Source: JAIVGV01 sp035295985
Lineage (GTDB): Bacteria > Acidobacteriota > Blastocatellia > Pyrinomonadales > Pyrinomonadaceae
Assembly: GCA_035295985.1 (NCBI GenBank)
Contig: DATHBT010000330.1
Location: forward strand, 1 to 18,624
Reading direction: 5' to 3'
DNA length: 18,624 nucleotides
A program made the translations under genes and the position numbers. Shown piece after piece: positions 1 through 8,383 of the stretch (the first letter of the stretch is position 1; each line of letters opens with the position of its first letter). The notes beneath the pieces were generated by a model. It saw only the letters and a list, made by a program, of their open reading frames with translations, did no database searches and was not told where the DNA came from.

Positions 1-1905
1 TGCCGCCCGACCGCGCGGCGCCCGGTTCGGCTGCTGATGTTGTTGGGGCGGCATCGCCACGCGAGCGCCCTGTGGCCGCTGTCTCTCGGCGCGTCTCAGT
101 GCGTTCTGCTGCTCGGCACGCGCCGCGGCGGCACGCTGCTCAGAGAGCGCGGCATCCTGCGCGGCCCTGTTCTGCCGTTCGACTTCCCGCGCCTGCCGGC
201 GCTCTTCCTGATTGCCGCGGCCCGGCCTCGACTCGGACGCCGCGCCCTGCGGCTGCCTCTGCGGCGACTCGGTCGCCCTCGTCAAACCACGCCCGCGTCC
301 CGCGCCCTGCGGCCTGCCGGTGTTCGGCTGGGCCGCGGTGTCTGCGCGCCGCTCGTCTTTGAATTGCAGCTTCTGCTGCTTCTGCTTGTCGCCTACAACC
401 TCTGCGCGCCCCGGCCTTGTCTTGCCTTCGAGGAAAGGCGGCGCGTACGGCCGCGCGCTGGTATAGACGTAAGTCTCGTCCAGCTTCTTGGCGATCCCCG
501 GCGGGATGTCCACGCGGCGGCGCGTGTTCGTGGTCTGCAAGGCCGCCTGGCGCAGCAGCGCAACCGAGAAAGGCTCAAGCACCGGCCGCGACTCGCCGAG
601 CAGACGCGGGTCGGCGGCCACCAGCACGTCAGCGTCTATGGGCCGGTTGAAGTATTCGACGGGCACGACCGTGACGGCACCGGGCACGCCGAGGTTGACG
701 ACCTGCTGCGGCACGGCGTAACCGTCGCCGTGGTAGTGCGGCTGCCAGTTCGCGTCGTAGTAAGGCGTCGCGTACGGGTCGCCGGGCGCGAGCGGAACCC
801 ACGCGATCTGGTTAGCGCCGGCAAGCGGCAGGAAGGCGACGAGCGCGGGCGAGTAGGCCGGCTGCGTGTTCGCGCCTTCCGGCACCCAGTACCACTGGTT
901 GTCGATGTTCGCCCAGCGGCCGTAGTGGTACGGCGCGTAGCCCCACGGCTCGTTCGAGACCCACGTCAGGCCGTAAGGATCGTCAACCGTCCAGTAGCCC
1001 TCGCGGTACGGAGCCCAGCCCGCGTCCACGTTCGGCCGCCACACGCTGCCGTAGCCTGAAACGTCCTGCCATTGGCCGTAGCGGTCGAGTTCATAGACGC
1101 CGGGGACGTAGTCGCTCACGTAGCGGTAGCTCGCGTAGCGGTTGTAAGGATCGTAGTAGTAAGGGTCGTTTAAGTACGCGTTGTAGTCGCGGTAGCGCCC
1201 GTCGTAAGCGTCCGGGTACTGGTAGCCGTAGTAGTCGTCCAGCAGGCCGCCCGCGTAGTCGGGGCTGAGGCGCGAGAGCGCGATGTCGGCGGCGGTCTGC
1301 CCCAGCAACGTCAGCATCTCGCCCTTGCCGATCTCGCCGCTGCCGGCGAGTCCGACGACCTGCGCGAGGCCGCTCAGCACGGAGATCCACGCGCTGCCGT
1401 CGTCGTTCGTGCCGACTTCATAAAAACCCGGCTCGCGCAGCTCGAACGCGCCGCGCGGGGTCGCGACTTCGTACAGCTCGCCGGGGCGGAGCGCGCCGAT
1501 GTTGAAAACGGCCGAGCCGCCGCGCAGCGCCAACTGCGTCCGCTCGTCCGTCAGAGAGAGCACGTCGAGCGCGGTGTCGGGATCGAGGCGCGCGAAGTTG
1601 CGGCCGGTGAAGGCGACGGAGGCTTCAGAATTGTCGCGCACGTAGATGCGGTCGCCCTCGGTGACGGGCGTGTTGGGCGTCAACTCCGCCCACTGCGCGT
1701 CCGGCTGCACGTTCTCCTGATGGGCTGCCAGCCCTCGGTAGAGTCCCGCCTCGCCGTCAACGCGCTCGACGCGCGCGGCGCGCGGTACCGTCAGCGCCTC
1801 CGCCTTCGGCTCGTTCCTCAGCCACAGCGCCGCCGCGCCCCAGCCGAGCAGCCCACACACCGCCGCCACGATCGCCAGATGCGGCCACGCCTTAACCCTG
1901 TTCAT
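1..1905 (-). CDS. FecR-domain / DUF6600-type envelope protein (3' end beyond window)
   Basis: The frame is open for 635 codons from an ATG at 1905 and leaves the window with no stop, so the protein is partial at its C-terminus. A purine-rich RBS (AGGGGGAAGG) precedes the ATG. Residues 9-29 are a single hydrophobic segment, which looks like a membrane anchor or uncleaved signal. Residues about 80-185 look like a FecR domain (TEGDRIYVRDNSEASVAF, then ATPRGAFELREPGFYEV). Residues 220-270 are very Tyr/Asp-rich. Residues about 270-420 carry the aromatic repeats of DUF6600 (GWAPYREGYW, TWVSNEPWGYAPYHYGRW, QWYWVP). From about residue 500 to the edge the chain is low-complexity Arg/Gln/Ala/Glu. FecR domains usually sense or scaffold on the periplasmic side; the function of DUF6600 is unknown to me. 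Family assignment is from motif memory. The role is unknown. Confidence 0.85.
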   Translation of the reverse strand, partial: MNRVKAWPHLAIVAAVCGLLGWGAAALWLRNEPKAEALTVPRAARVERVDGEAGLYRGLAAHQENVQPDAQWAELTPNTPVTEGDRIYVRDNSEASVAFTGRNFARLDPDTALDVLSLTDERTQLALRGGSAVFNIGALRPGELYEVATPRGAFELREPGFYEVGTNDDGSAWISVLSGLAQVVGLAGSGEIGKGEMLTLLGQTAADIALSRLSPDYAGGLLDDYYGYQYPDAYDGRYRDYNAYLNDPYYYDPYNRYASYRYVSDYVPGVYELDRYGQWQDVSGYGSVWRPNVDAGWAPYREGYWTVDDPYGLTWVSNEPWGYAPYHYGRWANIDNQWYWVPEGANTQPAYSPALVAFLPLAGANQIAWVPLAPGDPYATPYYDANWQPHYHGDGYAVPQQVVNLGVPGAVTVVPVEYFNRPIDADVLVAADPRLLGESRPVLEPFSVALLRQAALQTTNTRRRVDIPPGIAKKLDETYVYTSARPYAPPFLEGKTRPGRAEVVGDKQKQQKLQFKDERRADTAAQPNTGRPQGAGRGRGLTRATESPQRQPQGAASESRPGRGNQEERRQAREVERQNRAAQDAALSEQRAAAARAEQQNALRRAERQRPQGARVAMPPQQHQQPNRAPRGRAA

Positions 1906-2288
1906 AAACACCTTCCCCCTGAAATTTCCGCGCCCGCAGTTGAGCTTTTCCCCGAACCACGTCGCAATCACCGTGCCGATGCGTGCAATGAGGGGGAGAA
2001 ACTGTAAGTGGCGCTATTCGCGCGGTTTTTGTCGGGGGCAGTTGCGGTGAGGTTGCGAGGAGATTGCATTACGTGCGGAAACCGCGCGCCCTTGAACGTA
2101 ATGGTGACGGCCGGCACGATATCGGGCAAGGGGGAAACGATGAGCGCGGGAAGGCCAGTCCGTTGTCAGTTGTCTGTGGTCAGTTATTCGTGCCGCGCAG
2201 GCTCTCACGTCCGTCGCGGGCGTCAAGGCTGCGAAGCTCAAACAACGGACGACTGACTACTGACAACGGACTGCCTTTCAGTTCACCG
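1906..2288. other. 383-bp intergenic region upstream of the FecR/DUF6600 gene
   Basis: No convincing gene lies here; the short open frames lack ribosome binding sites and overlap a repeat. The half next to the HtrA stop (2154-2284) holds the heptamer inverted-repeat element listed separately. The rest is the probable leader and promoter region of the FecR/DUF6600 gene. It contains a 7-bp inverted repeat, ATTACGT at 2068-2074 and ACGTAAT at 2096-2102, separated by 21 bp, which could be an operator or chance. I could not assign a -35/-10 pair with confidence. Confidence 0.5.
2154..2284. repeat. Interspersed inverted-repeat element with 7-bp periodicity, copy 1
   Basis: The left arm reads as successive heptamers from 2158: GTCCGTT, GTCAGTT, GTCTGTG, GTCAGTT. 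The right arm (about 2241-2274), read on the minus strand, gives GTCCGTT, GTCAGTA, GTCAGTC, GTCCGTT, GTTTGAG. The arms are imperfect inverted copies around a spacer of about 55 bp. The outer right end is GCCTTTCAGTTC (2273-2284), 4 bp from the HtrA stop codon. A second copy with the same end lies at 5443-5563. Base composition is lower in GC than the flanking genes. No coding capacity is apparent. Confidence 0.8.
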
Positions 2289-3410
2289 TCAGCGCCGCTC
2301 GGCCAGCAGGCGTACCGGGATGGTCGTGCTCCTCCCGTTGCGGAAGACCTCTACGCGAACCACGTCGCCGACGTTGCGGCGGTCGAGCAGGCGCGTCAGA
2401 TCGTCGCCCGTCTTCACGCGCTCGCCGTCAATCGCCGTGATGATGTCGCCCGCGGCGGCGCTCTCCTCCGACAGGCCCATGCCGCGCAGGCCCGCGGCCT
2501 CGGCCGACCCGCCCGGAATCACTTCGAGCACGACGACGCCCTCCGCCACCGGCAGCCGCGCCTGGCCGCGCAGAGACTCGACGCTGCGCGTTCGCACGCC
2601 GAGCCGGGGGCGGTTGACGTAGCCGGCGCTGATGAGCTGCGGCACGACGCGCCTGGCGATGCTCACCGGCACGGCGAAGCCGACGCCGCTCGAAGCGCCC
2701 GTGGTCGAAAGAATCTGCGAGTTGATGCCGATCATGCGCCCGCGCGAGTCGAGCAGCGGCCCGCCGGAGTTGCCGGGGTTGATGGAGGCGTCGGTCTGGA
2801 TCGCCCCCTCGATCTGTCTGCCGTTGCGCGCCCGAATGGGCCGCTGCAAGCCGCTGATGACGCCGGTGGTCAGCGTGCGGTCGAGGCCGAACGGGTTGCC
2901 GATGGCTAAGACCTTCTGGCCGACGACGAGCCGCTCGGAGTCGCCCATCGGGATGATCGTCAGCTCCGAAGCCGGCGCGTCGATCTTGATGACGGCCAGG
3001 TCTGTGTCCGGGTCGCGCCCGACGACCGTGGCCGGGTAGGTCTTCTCGCCGCCGAGGCTGACCCTCAAACTCTGGACGTTCGCCACGACGTGGTCGTTCG
3101 TCAGGATGTGGCCCCGCGAGTCGATAACGGAGCCGGAACCCGTCCCGGCGCGCCCCTGCGACTCGAACGAGCCGAAGCGCGAGCGCGAGGAGGTGATGAA
3201 CGCGACGCCGGGCGCGGCGGCTCGATAGACCTCGATGTTGTTTCGCTCTTCGGTCGCGACGGACGGGTCGGTTATCGCCGCCGGCTCTGCGGCAGCGCCG
3301 GCCACCTGGAAACGCGCGCCCGCGGCCTGCGCGAGCGTTAGAATCAGTGCGGTGAAGACGGCCGACAGCAGGGCGATGCCTGCGATGCGGCGTGCCGAAA
3401 GTTGGTACAT
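2289..3410 (-). CDS. HtrA/DegP-like S1C serine protease with PDZ domain
   Basis: This 373-residue protein has an N-terminal hydrophobic segment (about 9-30), which is an anchor or signal, so it should act in the periplasm. The trypsin-like domain (about 60-255) has a complete triad: His107 in TNDHVV, Asp137 in DPDTDLAVIKI, and Ser215 in NPGNSGGPLL. A single PDZ domain follows (about 265-365; GGSAEAAGL, then GDIITAIDGERV). One PDZ and this length fit DegS or HtrA-type proteases rather than two-PDZ DegP. Family members degrade or sense misfolded envelope proteins. The ATG at 3410 has GGGAGCAAG upstream. It lies 81 bp downstream of an ECF sigma gene on the same strand, so the two may be co-transcribed; a stress-response link is inferred. 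Confident on family, not on substrate. Confidence 0.93.
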   Translation of the reverse strand: MYQLSARRIAGIALLSAVFTALILTLAQAAGARFQVAGAAAEPAAITDPSVATEERNNIEVYRAAAPGVAFITSSRSRFGSFESQGRAGTGSGSVIDSRGHILTNDHVVANVQSLRVSLGGEKTYPATVVGRDPDTDLAVIKIDAPASELTIIPMGDSERLVVGQKVLAIGNPFGLDRTLTTGVISGLQRPIRARNGRQIEGAIQTDASINPGNSGGPLLDSRGRMIGINSQILSTTGASSGVGFAVPVSIARRVVPQLISAGYVNRPRLGVRTRSVESLRGQARLPVAEGVVVLEVIPGGSAEAAGLRGMGLSEESAAAGDIITAIDGERVKTGDDLTRLLDRRNVGDVVRVEVFRNGRSTTIPVRLLAERR

Positions 3411-3473
3411 CTCTTGCTCCCTTTGCTCTAAAAACTACCGCCTTGCCGAAAACGCCTGAGACTACCGTTAGAT

Positions 3474-3490
3474 GCCGGAAAGCGTCCGGC
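3474..3490 (-). other. Short stem-loop just after the ECF sigma stop
   Basis: A perfect 6-bp stem (GCCGGA / TCCGGC) with a 5-nt loop begins 1 bp past the sigma stop codon, in the 81-bp gap before the protease gene. No T-run follows on the minus strand, so it is a poor terminator. It may be an RNA-processing or stability element. Confidence 0.35.
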
Positions 3491-3491
3491 G

Positions 3492-4103
3492 CTACCGCCG
3501 CCTGATCAGGCCCCTCAGCTTCATCCGCGCCTTGTGCAGTTGCGACTTGGAGGTTCCGACCGAGCAGCCGAGCGTTCGGGCGATCTCCGCGTGGTCGTAG
3601 CCCTCAACGTCGTGCAGCACGAAGACTGCGCGGTAGCCGGGCGGGAGTTTGCCGACCGCCCGTTCGAGCGCGATGCGATCCACGACCGGCATCGCGTTCG
3701 GGTTCCCCGTGCCCCGCTCGATCTGGACGGGCGCGTCGCCCTCCTCGGTCGCCTGCTCGGGCCGGCTCTTCTTCTTACGAAAATGCATCAGCACCTGGTT
3801 GACCGTCATCCGGTGCAGCCACGTCGTAAACGCCGACTCGCCGCGGAACGAGCCGATCTTCCTGAAGAGCAGGACGAAGACTTCCTGCGTCAGGTCTTCG
3901 GCCTCGACCGAGTTCTGCGTCATACGCAGGCACAGGCTATAGACGCGCCGGTGGTGCAGCCGGTAAAGCTCCTCGAACGCAGACTCGTCGCCTTCGGCCG
4001 CGAGCCGCGCCAGCTCGTGATCGCTCTTCGGCGGCGACTCTTCCGCGAGTTGCGCCGCCCGGGTCGCGTCCGGCCAGATTTTTAAAGCTTCCGTGTTTGT
4101 CAT
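3492..4103 (-). CDS. ECF-type sigma-70 factor (RpoE-like)
   Basis: This 203-residue protein has sigma region 2 at about 42-110 (SAFEELYRLHHRRVYSLCLR, EAEDLTQEVFVLLFRKI, TWLHRMTVNQ) and region 4 at about 143-198 (LPPGYRAVFVLHDVEGYDH, then the helix-turn-helix IARTLGCSVGTSKSQLHKAR). It lacks regions 1 and 3, as ECF sigma factors do. It would direct RNA polymerase to a small stress or envelope regulon. The ATG at 4103 is preceded by CAGGGGGCGAA, a good RBS. The N-terminus (1-30) is a non-conserved extension. No anti-sigma gene adjoins it on this strand: upstream is the MacB-type permease (84 bp) and downstream the HtrA-like protease. How it is held inactive is not visible here. Confidence 0.93.
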   Translation of the reverse strand: MTNTEALKIWPDATRAAQLAEESPPKSDHELARLAAEGDESAFEELYRLHHRRVYSLCLRMTQNSVEAEDLTQEVFVLLFRKIGSFRGESAFTTWLHRMTVNQVLMHFRKKKSRPEQATEEGDAPVQIERGTGNPNAMPVVDRIALERAVGKLPPGYRAVFVLHDVEGYDHAEIARTLGCSVGTSKSQLHKARMKLRGLIRRR

Positions 4104-4187
4104 TTCGCCCCCTGTTCAAAACTCTTCCCGTCGCCGTCAGCCGCCCTCCTCCTGCTCACAAAATTTCGCGGGTCACGTCCCGGCTCC

Positions 4188-5414
<1,227 letters not shown>

Positions 5415-5563
5415 TTCAATTAGCTGTTAGCTGTAACTCAATGTCAGTCGTCCGTTGTCAGTTGGTCGTGCTGCACGGTCTTCCGCGTCACGTCGTAGGC
5501 GTCGAGCTTTGTAGTCTCACACAACTGACAACTGACAACGGACGACTGACCGCCTTTCAGTTC
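5415..5563. repeat. Interspersed inverted-repeat element with heptamer units, copy 2
   Basis: It fills the 150-bp gap between the ATPase stop and the permease start. A tandem TTAGCTG pair (5420-5433) plus TAACTCA leads into a left arm (5443-5464) of GTCAGTC, GTCCGTT, GTCAGTT. The right arm, 5529-5550, is a perfect 22-bp inverted match to 5443-5464, and one more GTCAGTT heptamer lies in the inner flank. The outer end, GCCTTTCAGTTC (5552-5563), is identical to the end of copy 1 at 2273-2284. In both copies this end lies a few bases past the stop codon of a minus-strand gene. Confidence 0.85.
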
Positions 5564-5564
5564 C

Positions 5565-6404
5565 TTAGTCTTCCTCGTCCGCCCCGACGGGCGGCAGGTT
5601 CTTTAGCTCTTCGGCCGCGTCGCGGGGCGACTCGACGGCGTAGTCCTTCTTGATCTTACCGTCGCGAAAGACAACGATGCGGTCGGCGTAGGCGGCGATG
5701 TCTGGCTCGTGCGTGACGAGCAGGAGCGTGATGCCGCGCTCGCGGTTGAGTCGCTGGAAGATGTCCATCACCTCGACGGAGGTGCGCGAATCCAGCGCGC
5801 CCGTCGGCTCGTCGGCGAGGATGAGCGTCGGGTTGTTGACGAGCGCGCGGGCGACGGCGACGCGCTGCTGCTGGCCGCCCGACAACTGGTTCGGGTGGTT
5901 CTGCTCGCGCCCGGCGAGTCCGACCGAGTGCAGCGCCTCGACCGCGCGCCGCTTGCGCTCCGACGCCTCGACGTTCGCGTAGAGCATCGGCAGCTCGACG
6001 TTCTCGAGCGCGGAGGTGCGCGAGAGCAGGTTGAAGCCCTGGAAGACGAAGCCGAGCTTGCGGCTGCGTATGTCGGCGCGCTCGTCCTTCGACAGCCCCG
6101 ACACGTCCTCGCCGTCGAGTAGGTATCGGCCGCGCGTCGGGCGGTCGAGGCAGCCGACGATGTTCATCATCGTGGACTTGCCCGACCCGGAAGTGCCCAT
6201 GATGGCGACGAACTCGCCCGGCCGAACGTCGAGCGAGACGCCCCGCAGGGCGTGTACCTCGACATCGCCCATCGTGTAGGTCTTGTGAATCTGCTCAAGG
6301 CGGATGACCGGCCGCGCAACTTCGATCCGCGGCGCGAGTACACCCGCGTTCGCGCTGATGTTCAAGCCCGCCTGCCGTCTTAAAACCTCGTGTGTCGCCT
6401 GCAT
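5565..6404 (-). CDS. MacB-type ABC transporter ATP-binding protein
   Basis: This 279-residue cytoplasmic ATPase belongs to the LolD/MacB class. Visible motifs: Walker A GTSGSGKST (70-78), Q-loop Gln122 (GFVFQGFNLL), signature LSGGQQQR (174-181), Walker B LILADEP (194-200, Asp198, Glu199), D-loop GALD (202-205) and H-loop His232. The ABC domain starts near residue 33; residues 1-32 are a non-conserved extension. The same frame is open upstream to 6737, but that stretch is Arg-rich and overlaps the adaptor gene out of frame. The ATG at 6404 has GGAGAG seven bases upstream, so I start there. It lies between adaptor and permease genes, as in macAB-like operons, but is separated from the permease by an inserted repeat. 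High confidence. Confidence 0.95.
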   Translation of the reverse strand: MQATHEVLRRQAGLNISANAGVLAPRIEVARPVIRLEQIHKTYTMGDVEVHALRGVSLDVRPGEFVAIMGTSGSGKSTMMNIVGCLDRPTRGRYLLDGEDVSGLSKDERADIRSRKLGFVFQGFNLLSRTSALENVELPMLYANVEASERKRRAVEALHSVGLAGREQNHPNQLSGGQQQRVAVARALVNNPTLILADEPTGALDSRTSVEVMDIFQRLNRERGITLLLVTHEPDIAAYADRIVVFRDGKIKKDYAVESPRDAAEELKNLPPVGADEED

Positions 6405-6449
6405 CGTTAATCTCTCCGTGCGCCGTCTCGAATAGGCCGTCTTGAATTT

Positions 6450-6491
6450 GACGGCCGCCGCTGACGTTGACTCACGGCCGCGGCGGCCGTC
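6450..6491. repeat. Perfect 12-bp inverted repeat between adaptor and ATPase genes
   Basis: GACGGCCGCCGC at 6450-6461 pairs exactly with GCGGCGGCCGTC at 6480-6491 around an 18-nt loop. It lies in the 116-bp gap between the adaptor stop and the ATPase start. On the minus strand no T-run follows, so it would be an intra-operon RNA hairpin affecting processing, stability or stoichiometry rather than a simple terminator. Confidence 0.6.
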
Positions 6492-6520
6492 CCCCCTTGC
6501 TCGTAAAACTTTCGCGGCGA

Positions 6521-8203
6521 TCACCTGCCGCGTCCGCCGCCGCGCGGCGCGCCGCCGAACCCGGGCGCTGATGCCGGCCGGCCCTGCTGCGCGCTCTGGC
6601 CGCCCGCGACGTTTTGGCCCGTGATGATCACGTCGCCCTCTTTGAGTTCGCCTTCGGCGATCTCGGTGGCCGCGCCGTCGGTCAGGCCGATCTTGATGCG
6701 TCGAGGCTGCGGCTGCTTCTTCTCGTCGAGCACCCACACGCGGCGCACCTGACCCGGCAGCACCGGCGAAGTCGTAGGCGTGACGCCGCCGCGGCCTTCA
6801 CCCTGCGCCGCCGCTTCGTCCTGAGTATCGCCCGCGCCCTGCCGGCGGCGCCGGCCGCGCTCGCCCGTCTGGCCCGCCTGACTTGTGCCGCCGCGCGCCT
6901 GCCGCATCTGCGCGCGCTGCTCCTCGGTCAACTGCGGCGCGAAGCGGAGCGCGGCGTTTGGGACTTTGACGACGTTCGCGCGCTCGTCAATCGTGATCGT
7001 CAGGTTCGCCGTCATGCCCGGCTTCAGCTTCTGCTCCGGGTTCTCGACGCCGATCACTACGTTGTAGGTGACGACGTTCTGCGCGCTGACCGGGTTCAGA
7101 CGCATCTGCTGGATCGCGCCCGTGAACTCCTGTCCCGGAAAAGCGTCAACGTCGAACTTGACTCCCTTCGCCTGCTCGACCAGACCGATGTCGGCCTGAT
7201 CGATGTTGGCGATGACCTGCATCTGGGTCAGGTCCTGCGCGATGGTGAAGAGCGTCGGGGCCGAAAGTGATGCCGCCACGGTCTGCCCAACGTCCACGTC
7301 GCGCGAGACGACGACGCCGTCAATCGGCGAGCGGATGGTCGCGTGCGCGAGGCTCACCTCCGCGAGTTGCAGCGCGGCCCGCGCCTGCTCGACCTGCGCC
7401 TGGGCGTTTAAGACCTGCGCCTGCGCCTGCCCCACCTGAGCCTGCGCCTGCTCGACCTGCGATTGCGACTGATCTATCTGCGCCGCCGCCTGCGCGCGGC
7501 CCGCGCTCGCGGCCGACTGCTCGCTCAGGCGAGCCTGATTAAGTTGCGCGACCGACTGGTTGTAGCGCGCCTCGGCCGTCCTGTAAGAAGTCTGCGCCGT
7601 CTCGTACTGCCGCTGCGAGATGACGCCGCTGCGGAGCAGAGACTCCTCCTGCCTCAGCACGCTCGCCGCGTCATCGAGCTGCGCCTTCAAGACGGTCACG
7701 TTGGCGTCGGCGCTTACCACGCCCGCGCGTTGGTTCTGAACGGTCGTCCCCGCGGCGCTTGCCCTCGCCTGCGCGTCGGAGACTCCGGCGCGCGAGGCCG
7801 AGACGCCGGCGCGCGACGAGACCAACCCGGCACGCGCCTGTTGCAAGCCGGCCTGCGCCTGTTCGAGGTTCGCGCGCGCCTGCTGCACCTGCGCCTGAGC
7901 GGTCGAAGGGTCGAGTTGCGCGATGACCTGCCCCTTCCGCACGGTCGAGTTGAAGTCCGCGTAGAGGGCGGAGATCGTGCCTGAAGCCTGCGAGCCGACC
8001 TGCACGGTCGTGACGGCCTGCACCGTGCCCGTCGCCGTGACCGTGTTACGCAAGTTTCCGCGCTCGACGCGCGCCGTCAGGTACTCGGCCGCGCTCGCGC
8101 GGTCGCCCCACATCCAAAAGCCGCCCGCGCCGGCGAGAATAACCACGGCGAGCACCAACAGCAGCCGCCTCTTCGTTCCCAGCTTTGCTTTCATCCACTC
8201 CAT
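6521..8203 (-). CDS. MacA/HlyD-type periplasmic adaptor (membrane fusion) protein
   Basis: This 560-residue adaptor starts at the ATG at 8203, which has GGAGAAG upstream; an in-frame ATG at 8278 has no comparable site. One N-terminal TM (about 12-33) anchors it. The first lipoyl half is at about 48-97 (TGTVQAVTTVQVGSQASGTI). A very long Ala/Gln-rich helical hairpin follows (about 100-288; repeats such as EQAQAQVGQAQAQV). The second lipoyl half is at about 291-311 (RSPIDGVVVSRDVDVGQTV). A beta-barrel (about 320-405) and a C-terminal membrane-proximal domain come after. A low-complexity Arg/Gly/Gln insert (about 410-470) and a Gly/Arg-rich tail make it longer than typical MacA (about 370-400). 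It should bridge the MacB-type permease to an outer-membrane channel, which is not in this window. Confidence 0.92.
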   Translation of the reverse strand: MEWMKAKLGTKRRLLLVLAVVILAGAGGFWMWGDRASAAEYLTARVERGNLRNTVTATGTVQAVTTVQVGSQASGTISALYADFNSTVRKGQVIAQLDPSTAQAQVQQARANLEQAQAGLQQARAGLVSSRAGVSASRAGVSDAQARASAAGTTVQNQRAGVVSADANVTVLKAQLDDAASVLRQEESLLRSGVISQRQYETAQTSYRTAEARYNQSVAQLNQARLSEQSAASAGRAQAAAQIDQSQSQVEQAQAQVGQAQAQVLNAQAQVEQARAALQLAEVSLAHATIRSPIDGVVVSRDVDVGQTVAASLSAPTLFTIAQDLTQMQVIANIDQADIGLVEQAKGVKFDVDAFPGQEFTGAIQQMRLNPVSAQNVVTYNVVIGVENPEQKLKPGMTANLTITIDERANVVKVPNAALRFAPQLTEEQRAQMRQARGGTSQAGQTGERGRRRRQGAGDTQDEAAAQGEGRGGVTPTTSPVLPGQVRRVWVLDEKKQPQPRRIKIGLTDGAATEIAEGELKEGDVIITGQNVAGGQSAQQGRPASAPGFGGAPRGGGRGR

Positions 8204-8302
8204 CTTTTTGACTTCTCCGCGGGGGGTAATTAAAAAAGCCCGCTTCAATTTCCTTCGGCCGGAGACCTCAAAGCGCAATCCGGCTCTGTTCTGATAGACA
8301 CC

Positions 8303-8335
8303 GCCCCGCGCCGGCTCGTTACACCTGCGCGGGGC
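8303..8335. repeat. Perfect 9-bp GC-rich stem-loop between peptidase and adaptor genes
   Basis: GCCCCGCGC (8303-8311) pairs exactly with GCGCGGGGC (8327-8335) around a 15-nt loop. It lies about 50 bp past the stop of the coiled-coil peptidase gene and 100 bp before the adaptor start. On the minus strand no T-tract follows the hairpin. It could be a factor-assisted terminator or a leader structure of the efflux operon. Confidence 0.45.
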
Positions 8336-8383
8336 GAAAAATTGTGACTTTGTTGTGGGCCAGGGAGGGCCGCGCGGGCGGCG

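Noticed and set aside
37..1059. Plus-strand open frame (340 codons) at the left edge
   Set aside because: It is the antisense shadow of the FecR/DUF6600 gene, whose minus-strand frame is open throughout with an RBS and clear domains.
5415..5563. Insertion sequence remnant
   Set aside because: No transposase coding sequence or target duplication is visible; the element is too short and is better described as a non-coding interspersed repeat.
6405..6737. N-terminal extension of the ABC ATPase to 6737
   Set aside because: It is Arg-rich, overlaps the adaptor gene and lacks an RBS; the ATG at 6404 has GGAGAG.
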